Below are positions 1 to 11,699 of a DNA stretch of 64,000 nt, in pieces. Position numbers and translations under genes: made by a program. How positions within the stretch are numbered: the stretch's first letter is position 1; each line of letters begins with the position of its first letter. The notes below the pieces were generated by a model. The model saw only the letters and a list, made by a program, of their open reading frames with translations, had not been told where the DNA came from and made no database searches. Source of the DNA: Brassica napus (taxonomy: Eukaryota > Streptophyta > Magnoliopsida > Brassicales > Brassicaceae); the NCBI RefSeq assembly GCF_020379485.1, contig NC_063452.1, forward strand, positions 36,231,608 to 36,295,607, read 5' to 3'.

Positions 1-762
1 CTTCTGAAACCACGTGGCCCAAAAATCCAATCTCCCTTTGCCAAAAGCTACACTTACTCAGTTTGGCAAACAGCTGGTGTTCCCGAAGCTTACCCAACAC
101 AATCCACAAATGCTCAGCATGCTCTTCTCTACTCCGAGAATAAACCAAGATGTCGTCGGTGAAAATGATCACACACTTATCCAAATGCTCGCGGAACACG
201 CCATTCATAAGCTTCATGAACGCTGTCGGTGCGTTCGTCAGCCCAAATGGCATCACTACGAATTCATAATGTCCATAGCGTGTACGGAAGGCCGTCTTCC
301 GCACATCTCCCTCTGCAATCACAATCTGATGGTATCCCAACGCCAAGTCAATCTTAGAGAACCATGAAGCTCATCCAACAACTCGTCGATACGCGGGAGC
401 GGGTACTTATTCTCGATGGTCAGTTTGTTCAAACCTCTGTAATCGATACAAAGTCTGAAACTCCCATCTTTCTTCTTCACAAACAACACTGGGGCTCCCC
501 ACGGTGAAGTACTCGGCCTGTTGAAACCCTTATCCGAAAGCTCCCCTAGCTGCTTCTTCAACTCTGCCATCTCAGCTGGTGCGAGGCGGTATGGGGCTCG
601 TGAAACCGGTGCTGCTCCTAATTCCACCTCGATCGTAAAAACGTCTGCTCTAGCTGGTGGTGGCCCTTTTAAAGCCTCAAAAATGTCCTCGTACTCGGCA
701 ACAACGGGAATATCATGCAGCTCCTGCTGGCCATCATCCTTAACCATCAAAATGGTCGCCAA
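1..762 (-). pseudogene. Ty3/gypsy reverse transcriptase fragment
   Basis: Read on the minus strand this encodes part of a Ty3/gypsy polymerase. The N-terminal RT region is open from 762 to 319 and shows [25 protein letters not shown] and [13 protein letters not shown]. After a frame break near 360, the reading resumes with [15 protein letters not shown] and the catalytic motif FTDDILVYS (about 135-175), then a [13 protein letters not shown] tail running off the window edge. RT copies element RNA into DNA in cytoplasmic particles. The copy is dead: the frame breaks just after DELLDEL and RNase H and integrase lie outside the window or are absent. It is separated from the protease fragment only by one in-frame TAG at 793-795. 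Family assignment is firm; lineage is not resolved. Confidence 0.9.
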
Positions 763-792
763 AAATCCTTCTGCTCCTCTCGCTAGTAACTC

Positions 793-1137
793 CTATGCAT
801 GCAACATGGAGACAATGGAAACTCCTTGGTGCGTCTGAATCCCCTGGAATATGATCTTCCCTTCTGGTCTAGGGATATGAACTCTCGCTCTCGGGCAATC
901 CAGTACTACTCGATGTCGCGACAACCAACCCATCCCGAGAATAACGTCATAGTAATTCAGCTCCATCTCTGTCAAGTCTCCAAGCAAGTCAACTCCTCCT
1001 AGCATAACTGGTACGTCATGATGAACACCGACGGCTCCTAATCTCTCTGTGCCGGCTGTCAGAATCTGCTTAGCCTTCGGTTCGAAGGCACCCCGAAAGG
1101 ACCAAGACTGGACTAAACACGGCCTCGACGTTCGCAT
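793..1137 (-). pseudogene. Ty3/gypsy retropepsin-like protease fragment
   Basis: This minus-strand frame is the C-terminal half of a retropepsin-like aspartic protease domain from the same gypsy polyprotein as the RT just downstream. The diagnostic block is DVILGMGWLSRHRVVLDC, usual in plant gypsy elements as GMDWL. The N-terminal part with the catalytic DTG or DSG is missing. The frame continues into the RT frame after one nonsense codon (TAG at 793-795), so both were one polyprotein. The upstream end near 1130 is joined abruptly to an unrelated gag-like protein, which suggests recombination or a mosaic element. Non-functional. Confidence 0.8.
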
Positions 1138-2253
1138 CGGTGAATCGATGAATCGATGTCGTCATCAAGAGCTCGATCACTGAAAGAACTGGCTGAAGTG
1201 TTCGGCGCCCTTCGAGCCCCACCCACGGGAATGGCGATCGACACCGGCCTAGCCAAAAGACCAGGAGACTGAGCATGCGACCTCGATCTAAGAGTCGGTC
1301 CGCGTCGAGATTTCTGAGCTCATTCCAACGACTCGACTTCATAGGACTCGTCAGGACGATCAGGTAACGCCTCCTTCTCCCTCGCCCCTAAACGAAAAAT
1401 ATTTCAGCAATTGAGGGACGCGCAAAAATTCTAATTCGGATCTTTCCGAAAAAGGATAGAAGATCAGCTTACTTTTGTTACGACGACCCTTTTCCGGTCG
1501 AACAGGAGCCGCCGGACCAATAGGAGTAGCACGGTTTCCACCTGGTGGAAGAGCGTAAGTAGATCGAATTCAATCTACGGTAAATGTGAGCCATCGAGGG
1601 CTACCTCGCCGCAAATTGGCGATTAATCCAGGAAGCTCGGGAGGCGCAGGACCAAAGGGCTCTACAAATAAGTGGAGAAAAGTTACAAATGCCAAAACAG
1701 ATCGAAGAGTAGAATTCACCTCGAAAAAGAAAAAAACTTACCAATCCCGTCGGACCACTTCCTAGGAATCCTTCCGAAATCGAAGTCACCGACCGACGCC
1801 GGGTTAATCTTGAAAACGAAAAACTTCTCCCTCCACCGGTCATCCCTGTTAGGGATACCGTCTATGATAGAACGGCCGGGTCGAGGAGCGAGAATCATGG
1901 TGCCAGGAAAGCCATTGTTTCTCTTAATAGCAAACAGTTGCTTTAACTCCTCAAGGCCAAACTCGAGACCTTCCTCCCTAGCTCAAAACATTTGTGCGCC
2001 ATCTGGGCAAAAGCCATCCCAAGCTCCGCGAGCGCCTCAAGAAGAAAACGAGGAAGAGGAAATGACAAGCCTCCGTCTTCGAAATGCGACATGTAGGCCC
2101 CACAGTACCCCGGCCTAAAGTCTCCGGAGTTTCATCATCATCAGGAAGTTTGATATCGACGGCATAATTGACTCCCTAGAGTTTGTAGATGGCCTCGATA
2201 TGTTTCGCCTCAGGGATCGTCGGGAGATGAGGACCGAATTTCTCAGATGCCAT
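1131..2253 (-). pseudogene. Transposase_28-type gag-like pseudogene
   Basis: A degraded minus-strand gene starting at the ATG at 2253 (MASEKFGPHLPTIPEAKHIE). It resembles the plant family Pfam calls Transposase_28 ('putative gypsy type transposon'), gag-like proteins frequent in Brassicaceae annotations. Recognisable blocks in order are IKLPDDDETPET, a piece around 1720-1900 containing GIPNRDDRWREKFFVF and VGDFDFGRIPR, and a basic PPGGNRATPIGPAAPVRPEK tail near 1490-1560. At least one stop (TAG codon after IEAIYKL) and several frame changes break it. It ends where gypsy protease sequence begins. I infer a dead retroelement gag region; whether it belongs to the same element as the polymerase is unclear. 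Confidence 0.6.
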
Positions 2254-2558
2254 AGATTCGAAACAAGAAAAAGCACCAAGAGGAAGACAGAAAGAGAGAG
2301 AAAGTAGAATCGTGGTGTTGAAGAAAACGATATATTCGGTAAAATATAATATATATAAGCAAAAAAATGGTTCCCGAAGCGTTTAAAATTAACCGGCCAC
2401 GAACTGTCGATCTCAACCACACGATTTGAAAAATGCCCGACAAGTCAAATCAAGCCGATGCGTGTGCCGTCCCACTTCCCGAGAATCGCGACAACGTTGG
2501 GCTATGTCAGTTATCACCCTTTTGGTTTCCCAATAAACCAAAAGGGCCGGGGGACAAA
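2254..2558. other. Non-coding stretch before LTR
   Basis: No gene seen. It ends in a purine-rich run AAAGGGCCGGGGGACAAA (2541-2558) directly before an LTR start, as expected of a polypurine tract for a plus-strand element, although the neighbouring gag-like pseudogene is on the minus strand. Confidence 0.4.
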
Positions 2559-3031
2559 TGTTGGACCCAATTTTGGTCAATACGTTTACGGGCCACGATC
2601 AAGTAAATGGGCCGCGAAGAGTTAAAGCCCATAGCGAACAGTCGGTGCAAGGCCGAGACTTTGAAGATCCAGAGATCGCGGAACAGTTACGGAGATCGCG
2701 GAACGGTTGCGAGCGTAACGGAAGCAGCCCGTATAAGAAGAGATCGACGCATAAGGAAATGACACGTTGAAAACCCTAGAGAGAGCTACACCCATACTTC
2801 GATCTCGTTTACATCCATCTTTAGATCGTTTCTCTTATCGATCTCGTTATAACGTTCGATCTTGTTTTACTCATTGTATTCGATCTTATTCATGAATAAA
2901 AGTCCATTTTTGCCTACCGGAAACTGATTACATCGTTGTGTTCTAAAGATATCGTTGCCTACATCATTTATCTTCCCTTGATTAAACTCTCGATAACTAT
3001 CAAATTCTTAGTGTAGATTTTATGATTTACA
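2559..3031 (+). repeat. LTR of a retrotransposon, plus orientation
   Basis: It begins TGTTGGACCC after a purine-rich tract and can be closed at a CA at 3030-3031. Inside are a TATA-like CCGTATAAGAAGAG (about 2730), a transcribed-looking AACCCTAGAGAG segment, and a poly(A)-signal-like TGAATAAAAG (about 2893), giving plus orientation. No matching second LTR or target duplication was found, so it is a solo or orphan LTR. The 3' end is the less certain boundary. Confidence 0.55.
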
Positions 3032-4740
3032 ACGGAGTCTCATTGTTCCACATAGGGGTTTACGTCAAGGAGATCTTATAGCTCCTTACCTATTCATTTT
3101 ATGTACTGAGGCTTTGATTGCAAATATCAAAAATGCGGAGAGAGTGCAATAATTGACCGGGATGAAGATAGCCAGAGCATTTTCATCGATATTTCATATG
3201 CATTTTGCGGACGATAGTCTATTCTTTTGTAAAGCTCAAAAAGAAGAGTGTCACACCATCCTCAGAATCTTAAAGGAATATAAGGTCGTATCGGGTCAAC
3301 TCATCAATTTTGATAAGTCATCAATCCAAGTTGGACATAAGATTGATGAATCAACCATACATGAGTTAAGAGATATATTGGGAATCCAAAATTTAGGGAG
3401 AATGAGATCTTACTTAGGTCTACCAGAAAATCTTGGAGGTTCCAAGATACAAGTTTTTAGCTTTGTGCAGGATTGGTTAAATAATAGGGTCAATGGTTGG
3501 ACTTTTAATTTTTTTACAAAAGGAGGAAAGGAGGTGATTACTAAGTCAGTGGTCACGGCATTAGCAAATCATGTGATGTATTGCTATCATTTACCTAAGG
3601 CAACCGCAAAGAAACTGACAAGTGCAGTAGCCCAATTTTAGTGGAGTCCATGGGGAAGCACAAAAGGCATGCCTTAGAAATCATGGGACAAATTTTGTGT
3701 AAATAAGTATGAAATAGGTTTGGGTTTTAAAGATATTACTGATTTCAACACAGCGATGCTTGGTAAGCAGTTATGGCGTCTGATAGATAAGCCACATACA
3801 TTATTTTCTAGAGTTTTCAAAGGTCGGTATTACAGGAACGCCTCACCCCTGGAACAGATTTGTTTATAATCTCTGTCATATGGCTGGCGGAGTATCTAGA
3901 TCTATGGTAAGCAAATGACTAATCAAAAGGGTGGGATCGGGATCATCTATATCTGTATGGAATGATCAATGGCTTTCAACCACTCGCCTGAGACCAGCAA
4001 ACAAAAAATCAACATATTCTTTACCCAGACCTTACAGTGGATTCTCTCTTTGATTCCACTTTGCGAACTTGGAACTCGCAGGCAATTCGAGCTTTGGTGG
4101 ATCCCGAGGATGCAAAAATTATAGAAAGTATACCACTGAGCAAGAGTCAGATGGTAGATAGATATGGTTAGCATTTCACACAAAATGGGAAATACATGGT
4201 TAAATCAGGATATCAAATAGAACGGGTTTATCTACAAAAGGAAAACCCACCAATACTGTTTGGACCCACAGTTGACGTTTTAAAGGCTTTCTACTGGAAA
4301 ATACGGTGCCCACCAAAAATAAAACATTTCTTATGGCAATTGTTATCATGATGTATATCAGTTAGGAAAGACTTGCGAGCGAGAGGGATACAAGGGGCCA
4401 CATGTTGTGCAAGACGCGGAGCCGATAAAGAATCGATAAACCATGTGTTTTTTTAAGTGTCCTCCAGCACTTCAGGTTTGGGCCATTTCTTCAATACCTT
4501 CAAATCCAACCATTTTTCCAACAAGTTCCTTCTTTACAAACATGGATCATCTCTTTTGTCAAGTTCTCCCGCAAATGGATGATCATCGGTTTGCATGGAT
4601 ACTATGGTACATTTGGAAAGGACGTAATAACAAAGTTTTCAGTAATCTGGACATTGATCCCAGAGTACGCTTAAATTGGCAGAAATATAATCTACACTTT
4701 GGGCTGAGGCACAAATATTAAACGCACAGAGGAAATAAAA
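3032..4740 (+). pseudogene. 5'-truncated LINE (non-LTR) reverse transcriptase
   Basis: Plus-strand remnant of a plant L1-type LINE ORF2. The first recognisable motif is RGLRQGD followed by APYLFILCTEALI (about 3053-3125). An open frame from 3153 to 3641 then carries the catalytic box HFADDSLFF and YLGLPENLGGSK. Further on, broken by stops, is the zf-RVT zinc-binding region (KIRCPPKIKHFLW near 4295) and a C-terminal RFAWILWYIWKGRNNKVFSN block (about 4590-4640). The endonuclease and first half of RT are missing, which is normal for 5' truncation of LINEs. It abuts an LTR on its left. No poly(A) tail or target duplication is obvious. Confidence 0.85.
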
Positions 4741-6993
4741 ATAATATTGATGTTTTAAAAATTACCCTGAAATTCGTGAGATTTCTATCATAACGAAAAA
4801 CATAATAAAAACTCATTAAAAGCAATCTTTTTTTTTGTCAACCAAAAAGCAATCTTTCTTCATACCATTCTTTTTGCATAAATTTTGATTTCTATTGCCC
4901 ATTAAGAATGACTTTACAGCTAAAGTTTTTATGTTAATGGAATAGATACATAGAATGTTAAAACACTCATTGCTATGAACTTGGTTAAGGATTCAAAGTT
5001 ATATAACACAAACAATTGCTCAAAATATCAGCAATATTCGAAAAGATTCAATTAGACTAATGTAACAATGAACAATAATGAAGATCAGTTATATTTTCAA
5101 TAAATGAATCATAGTGATCATAGTAATACATCACGAACAATAGTTACAAATATAATGAATGTATACTCTTTTTCAAATAACTTAAAAATATATCTAAAAT
5201 GTTTTAGTATAATTCGCAAGTGTCTTTAACAGAGTGTGCGTAAAATCTACACAACAAAGGTTGAAATGCTTATGATATGATTCAGTTAGAACAGAGTAGA
5301 CAATGGACCTTGCTGTGTAGTTCATTAACATAAATTTTGATGGTACATTGCACATTATACCACATACCATCAAGGTTAATAATTTTTAATGATTTTGTTT
5401 AGTATTATAGATAAATAAATGGACATAAAAAAATTATATTGACTAAGAAATCCATAATTACATATAACCCTAAAATCACGCCAAAAAATCTTTAATTGAT
5501 CGCATATTTATTCAAAATTTTGACCATAGCGATTTAACATCTTATGCTACTATCACATATGTCACGATTGATCAATAAGTGCGAATATTATCCTCTAAAA
5601 TTGGAAAGAATACAATAGACTTCCCATAGAAATACCACAAACACGAAAGTCAATCATTCCGGAAATATTTGATTGACTCAAATTTCATGACCAACTTTCA
5701 TTAATCTTTTGAATTGGAGCATTCAATATTTGACACCGAGATTTACTTCATTAAGGAAATATAGCTTAACCAAGATCCAATGACAGTGTTTTTTCCGATT
5801 CATTCAAATATATCATGGACTATATGTTTCATTTTCGAGTAATATCTTTGTATTGTATCTAAGTGCTTATAATCAGAATAAAAATATGATTATATTGTTG
5901 ATGTGATAGAGTATACACAACTATTATGCTAACATATTACTAATAATATATTATTAATAATAACTAACTAATATACAACAACACAGAGACAAATCGCACA
6001 AGATAGTATATCATCTTGTTTCTGGTTTATTCAGAATAGTGTATTATATAACATAAATTAGAAAAATTATATAATATGATGGCCAATGACATAATATTAT
6101 TTCGAGTTGATAGGGATGTTAAAAAGTATTGATATAACTTAACAGAGCATATAAATTATATTATCCACAGAGTTCACATTTTATACAATAGTGTCGTGAC
6201 GTGGATGTATAAAAAGTTTCAATATTCTAAATTGAGTGAACACGTTCATGAAAATGAGACTATATGTTTTTGGCAAGATGCTTAGAATAAATACTTAGAA
6301 TCAAGATGCATAAAATGAAACATATATTATATGTTTTTGGCAATGGCATGACATGTAATTAGTCTAGGTCGAAGAGGGTTATTTAAAATGGTTCTGAGGT
6401 GGAATGTGGTGTTGACACATAGAAAATGACAAAGCTGTGAATCACACATGGAATAAAGGTTTATTTATAAAAATTCTCCTCAAATAATAAGAAGGGAATT
6501 ATAAAGATGAATGTTAGTGTTCGTATACATTATTTACATTGCTGTATTTTTTAGAAAATGATGTGGTAGTACTGTATATATCATTGTATATGTATTATCT
6601 AGCTATAAATGAAATACATAGTGTCATTCGAAACATGTGTTAACAAAAACATTGCATTTTGGTAGTTTAGTGAAGTAAATTAAATGATTACACTATATTT
6701 AGTCCAATGATATGTCCTTTGCTAAACCGGCTCAGGTCAAAAAAGATTAACTGTATGTGTGTATCACCATTTAGTTTAGACCTTTGTAAGACACTATCCA
6801 TTTTTGGATTACACTACACGTGGTAGACAAGTTTATTCAAATCTGTATTTTAGCAAGTCTTTGTGGCCAAGTCTATATGTTAATATGTTTCGAAACAATT
6901 GTCTTTACTCCATACAAAAAAAGAGTAAGTAGATCATCAATTAGTGGTTTTAATCAGGTACCCTTATCGCAGTATTAATTAGTATATAACTAC
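4741..6993. other. AT-rich intergenic DNA, no gene seen
   Basis: No coding stretch, RNA gene or terminal repeat could be supported here. The sequence is strongly AT-rich with short direct repeats, likely decayed repeat DNA. Confidence 0.5.
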
Positions 6994-6995
6994 TA

Positions 6996-7233
6996 CTCCA
7001 TCCGTTTCATATTAAGTGTCGTTGTATAGAATTTTTTGTTTACAAAATAAGTGTCGTTTTCGATTTTCAATGCAAAATTTATTAGTTTTATTTAGTAATT
7101 TATTTTTCTATTGGTTGAAATACGGTTAGATGTATTGGTAATTGTATTTTTATATAGAAAATATACAAAATTAATTGTTTTTTTAATCTGTATGCATAAA
7201 TCCAAAATGACACTTAATATGAAACAGAGGGAG
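6996..7233. mobile_element. Stowaway-like MITE
   Basis: A 238-bp element with terminal inverted repeats: CTCCATCCGTTTCATATTAA on the left and the complement, TTAATATGAAACAGAGGGAG, on the right. It is flanked by TA on both sides (6994-6995 and 7234-7235). The CTCCNTCCGTTTC terminus and TA duplication are the signature of Stowaway MITEs of the Tc1/mariner group. The inverted similarity continues past the core as AGTGTC/GACACT. No coding capacity. Confidence 0.85.
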
Positions 7234-7445
7234 TATTATTTTTGAGAAACAATATCATTTAAAATATATATGGAGAATTTACCATATCATTTGCTTCAAA
7301 TTGATTTACGAAACGGGATAGAGAATCAGTGGAGTTATATCATATACGATTTGATTGTATTTTCAGCATCTATGATACTCTCTGTAGACCTTTTTATGTA
7401 TACTGTATATATATCCTATGTAGCTATAATTTTCAAACACTTACG

Positions 7446-7461
7446 CCCCCCCCCCCCCCCC
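7446..7461 (+). repeat. Poly(C) tract of 16
   Basis: Sixteen consecutive C in otherwise AT-rich DNA. It may vary in length or reflect an assembly artefact. Confidence 0.8.
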
Positions 7462-7503
7462 ATTCCTAAAATATAAGATCTGTTTCTCGTATAAGTAAAA
7501 TTA

Positions 7504-8102
7504 CTAGATTTTAACCCGCGCTATTATTTTTTTTTGCAATTGATAAATATTTAGTAAATGTCATATTTCATATATTTGTGTTTTATTTTATAAAAGACTT
7601 AAACTTTTTATCTTTATTTACCGTGTTTCATGTTAAATGATTATTTATGTTTAAAAAAATAAAATTTATTTCTTTAATGAATTAAGTTGGTATAACTCTG
7701 ATAAATTAATTTTATTATGTGGTTAATATTTTTAATAAAAAAATTATATACTTTTAATGCAGATTTATACTTTTCAATGAAAAAAATCAATTTTTTTTAT
7801 GAATGCTTAAATTATATTAAGAAAAGAAAAAAATAATAATTAAGAATGGTTGAAAAAAAATTATTTGAACTTGGATTCAATAGTCCAAAGGAAAAAAAAG
7901 TGAGAATTGGATCTGATTTCTTAATCGGCCCAAATGGCCCAAGAGAGATCTGATGTGGACAGTGGGCTGGATCTGAAAAAATGACCCAATATAGATGTGT
8001 TATTAATATTACTTGATTGTCCTTAATGAAACATGCAATGTTAGTAAAAAAAAGACAGGCTAAGGTAAAAAGGACAATAGGATTCTGCTTTAATAGTATA
8101 GA
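7504..8102 (-). mobile_element. Small non-autonomous Helitron
   Basis: On the minus strand it starts TCTATACTATTAAAGCAG (8102 downward) after A and ends GCGCGGGTTAAAATCTAG followed by T. This fits Helitron rules: TC start, CTAG end, insertion between A and T, no target duplication. A full 3' hairpin is not obvious. A related copy lies upstream of AZG2 (33280-33932). It encodes nothing; the open frame in it on the minus strand is accidental. Confidence 0.75.
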
Positions 8103-8426
8103 TATATTTTTGAAAAATTTCATCCCACGTAAAGAGTTGGTCTCAACCTAGCTTAGTGAATATAAAGTGACCTGCTAGAAATTAGAATCCACATATATTT
8201 GAAGTTTCATCTTGTTAATTGTTAAATCTAAAACAAAAACTTGGATCAAAGCGGAAACAATTTACCAAGTGGAGGCTTTAACTTTTTGAAAATTGATTAT
8301 TTATGATCTATTTGATTAAATACATATTAAAAGAAAAGTAATATATTAAACTAAATTTTCTTATATCCAGTAATGTATATGAACCAAACTTGAATCAAAA
8401 TCGTAACAATAAGCATGACTACATCA

Positions 8427-9776
8427 TCTCTTATATATCAATTGAGGAGCATTACAACCTGTAGCCACGTATCATCACTAGGATGATTCTCATAATCCTT
8501 AGAAAAATATGTTGGTTTATCTAAATATATATTATACTTTTTATTATATTAACTATCAAATTGATTATATATTAATTGACGAACTTTACAACCTTTGACT
8601 GTAGCTACGTGCCATCACTATGATGATTTTCATAATCCTTAGAAAATAGATTGGTTCATCTAAATATATATTATTCTTTTATTAAATTAACTATGAAATT
8701 GATTAGAATTACATAAAAAATATTTTTCATTTTTTCCTTAAATAAAATCATCGAAATTACCTAATATGATTGGCATATATACGACAATCAAAGATTTTGA
8801 ATAATAAACATTTGATAATAATATTTGTATCATCCATCATTTTTTGTTTAATTTGTATTATTAAAAACTAAACAATCGCATTAACTATATAATAAAAAAT
8901 CTAATTTTTTTTCTTATATGTTATATTTTGAATATTTTAATTGAAATTTGCATTGAATTTTTTTAAACGATTCTAAATTACTAAAACTATTACAAATCTC
9001 ACATTGAAAATTTTGTGATTAATGGTTTAAGTTTTTTTATTAAATCCAGTATACAAATATTAATAAAATCATATGAGTAGAAACTAGGAAATTTCAATTA
9101 AAAATTCATATTAAAATATACTAAATATTTGGTGGTAAATGTTTTTGACTGGATTTTGGAATTTTTTTAAAAAGGATTTATGAAATATAATAGTAGAGAT
9201 TAAGTAAATCTAATTGGTTATTTGAGAATCTTTAGTTAGTAAAATATGGAAGTTCATATTATTTCAAAACAATTACATATATTTGTACCTATAGTTATGC
9301 TATATTTTAAATGTGAGTAGTTAGAAATAGTATAGGTTAAAAGATATATATATATAAAGTATAGTTTTACGGGGAAAAAATTCTACCTAGAATCAAGTTG
9401 GATCCAAGTTTGTGATTATATTTTAATAGATTGTACATATTAAGATTATGTGATGTAAATAAGATAAACTCAAACCATTTTGAATAGATAAATTTTTAAA
9501 TAATTTTCTTTTTGGAAAGACCAGTGAACCTTCCCCTTCTATATAACATTAAAAAAATATTTCATTATTATTAGTTTGAGTGTTTTTAGGTAATTTAAAA
9601 AAATGAACAGCAGAAAGACAAAAAAAATATGCATAATCTGTCATTCAAGATTTATACATGTTTTAAGCAATAAAAAAATTTACACAAGCAATCTTCATCC
9701 TTAATTTGAAATGAGCAACTATTGTAATTGTATAGATTTAGGTTTCACTCCGTGCAGTGCGCAGATTATCACCTAG
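8427..9776 (+). mobile_element. Non-autonomous Helitron with doubled 5' end
   Basis: Plus-strand element starting A|TCTCTTATATATCAATTG and ending CACCTAG|T at 9776, consistent with a Helitron 5' TC and 3' CTAG inserted between A and T. The 3' region CCGTGCAGTGCGCAG shows only a weak hairpin. The first 135 bp are duplicated in tandem. The interior is AT-rich and non-coding. Confidence 0.65.
8431..8705 (+). repeat. Two tandem copies (~135 bp) of Helitron 5' end
   Basis: Unit 1 (8431-8565) and unit 2 (8566-8705) both run from TTATATAT(C/T)AATTGA through TCATAATCCTTAGAAAA and CATCTAAATATATATTAT-like sequence to AAATTGATTA, with scattered substitutions. The duplicated block is the element's left terminus. 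Confidence 0.8.
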
Positions 9777-10066
9777 TTGTATTATTATTTAGAAAAGGGT
9801 CTTCAAATAGCATTCGAACAAAATTTTGTTCCAAAATAGCATATAAGGATGAAAAATCACAAAATAACATTTATTTAAGGATAGAATGCCCTTTATAAAA
9901 AAAAAATTTTAATGCTATAAATCATATATATCCTTATTTGTAGCTACATAATTAGTTATAAAAATAAGCATTTAAATTATAGAAAAATGCAAATAATAAA
10001 TTGTAAAAGATATATATATATATATATTATTTGCTTTCAGTATTTAAGGACTAGGGTTTAGATATT
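9777..10066. other. AT-rich spacer
   Basis: No gene seen. It contains a (TA)n run near 10008-10027. Confidence 0.5.
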
Positions 10067-10110
10067 ATAAACCCTAACTTCTAGATTAGAGGTTAGAAGT
10101 TAGGGTTTAT
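10067..10110. repeat. Perfect 17-bp inverted repeat, 10-bp loop
   Basis: Arms ATAAACCCTAACTTCTA (10067-10083) and its exact reverse complement (10094-10110) could form a stable hairpin. It may be the core of a foldback or MULE-type MITE spanning roughly 9785-10260, but outer ends could not be fixed. Confidence 0.8.
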
Positions 10111-10420
10111 GATAATTTAATGTTATTCTTGTTTTTTTAACATCAAACGGATGTTCTATTACACAAGCTTGAGAATAATATTACTCTTGTTTAAAGAATG
10201 ATATTTTGACATTTTAAATTTTATTTTGTGTTATTGATGAGATTTTTCCTTTCAATTATGTATCGTTGTTAATAAATCAAAATACCATAATATTAACCAT
10301 ATATTGGATTAGAAATTTTTACTTATTGTTAAGTTGCAACCGTTGGAAATTTAGGAGTAAATATGGAAATGTCCATGCACAATTTGGATATATTGTTTTC
10401 TTGTAAAATTCATTAGTTAG

Positions 10421-11444
10421 CAGTGGTTTAGAACCCGTCCTAGGCGGATTACCTAGTGTCAATTTCCATGGTTTTTGCGCAAGGTGATTAAACGCTTACA
10501 CTTATCAGTTGGACGTTAGGCATGATGGATATCCGTCCAATGGACTGGTTTAATGTTTAATAGACCAGTTTTTTTCTGGCTAACGGGTTCACTAACTGGT
10601 CTTAACTTACTAAAATGCTAATGATTATCTTATGTAGTTATAACACCAACCGGTGCATCTTCAGGTGTTCGATCAAAAACCATTGGATGTAAGTATAAAA
10701 ATGCATTTATACTAGTACAAATTTATTTATATTATCCTCAATTAGTACCTTTAATTTTTCTTTTGCAGCATTGATCTTCTACTTCATATCTATGAACATA
10801 TGCTTTCAAAAAAGACGGTGAGATACTGTTTACTAATACGTCTGGAATTAAGCTTCCAACTTTAGTTTTATTTTACTCAAGACTGACGTTTTTTAGTGTA
10901 TGCCCATTCTTCATCTGCTTTGGCCCAGGGCTGCCACTGGACGAACGCCTAAACAGGATATATACTTTTACATAAAATATAAGTATATGATTAATATCTA
11001 TACATTATTTTTGTAAAAACTGAACATAAATATATTTTAAATCCACTTTTGTGTATAAGTATATAGTTTAACATATATAAATAGTTTTAAATTATAAAAA
11101 TTAAAGATATTTTAAATATATAAAGATGATAAATTTAAAATGATTTTGAAACAATTATACTAATATCTGCAATCATATAAATACATAAAATAAGTAAAAG
11201 TAATATAAATAATAATATTAATAAAATATAATAATAATACTAATAGTTTATTTTTTGAATATTAATGTTTAAAATCCGCCTAGGCGTCCGCGTAGACCGC
11301 ATAATGTCCGCCTAAACGCTATTATTCGTCCGAATTATATAAATCCGCATAAAACACTGTATAACGTAAAAACAGTACAGTTGGCTACCGTATAGCGCCT
11401 AAACGCTACCTAGGCGGGCGCCTAGACGGTATTTTAGAACACTG
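10421..11444. mobile_element. TIR element with CCTAGGCGG-type ends (hAT-like?)
   Basis: The left end CAGTGGTTTAGAACCCGTCC and the reverse complement of the right end, CAGTGTTCTAAAATACCGTC, form imperfect terminal inverted repeats. Both are followed by TAGGCG / CCTAGG blocks, and several more such blocks sit near 11275-11425. CAGTG termini with TAGGCG-rich subterminal repeats recall common plant hAT MITEs. No 8-bp target duplication is visible, so the family is tentative. The interior has one possible intron (GTAAGT near 10690, TTTTGCAG near 10767) between unrecognised short coding pieces, possibly captured. Confidence 0.5.
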
Positions 11445-11479
11445 GCCAGAAGTAAACAAGATATAAGTAAAAATCTCAA

Positions 11480-11658
11480 TGAGAAGATATGTAGTTCGAT
11501 AAATAGTTTCTTGTATTGATCTTTGACCTCAATGGTCTGTTTATACAACTCTATAAGATCCTATTCCTAATGTCGTAAGGACATGTTCCTAAGTCTATCA
11601 TTAAAAGGACATAAATATATTACAAGTAGATAATCATAAAGATATATGGAATATATCA
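11480..11658 (-). repeat. 3' LTR of copia A
   Basis: A 179-bp copy running TGAGAAGATATGTAGTTCG to ATATATCA on the plus strand, matched at 24160-24338 with few differences. It contains GTCGTAAGGACATGTTCCTA in both copies. Confidence 0.9.
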
Positions 11659-11699
11659 TAATACCCTCCCCCTTCCCCCACCCCCACCCCCTTTAAGTT

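Noticed and set aside
7270..7476. 68-residue plus frame between the MITE and poly(C)
   Set aside because: Low-complexity AT-rich sequence running into the C tract; no family resemblance.
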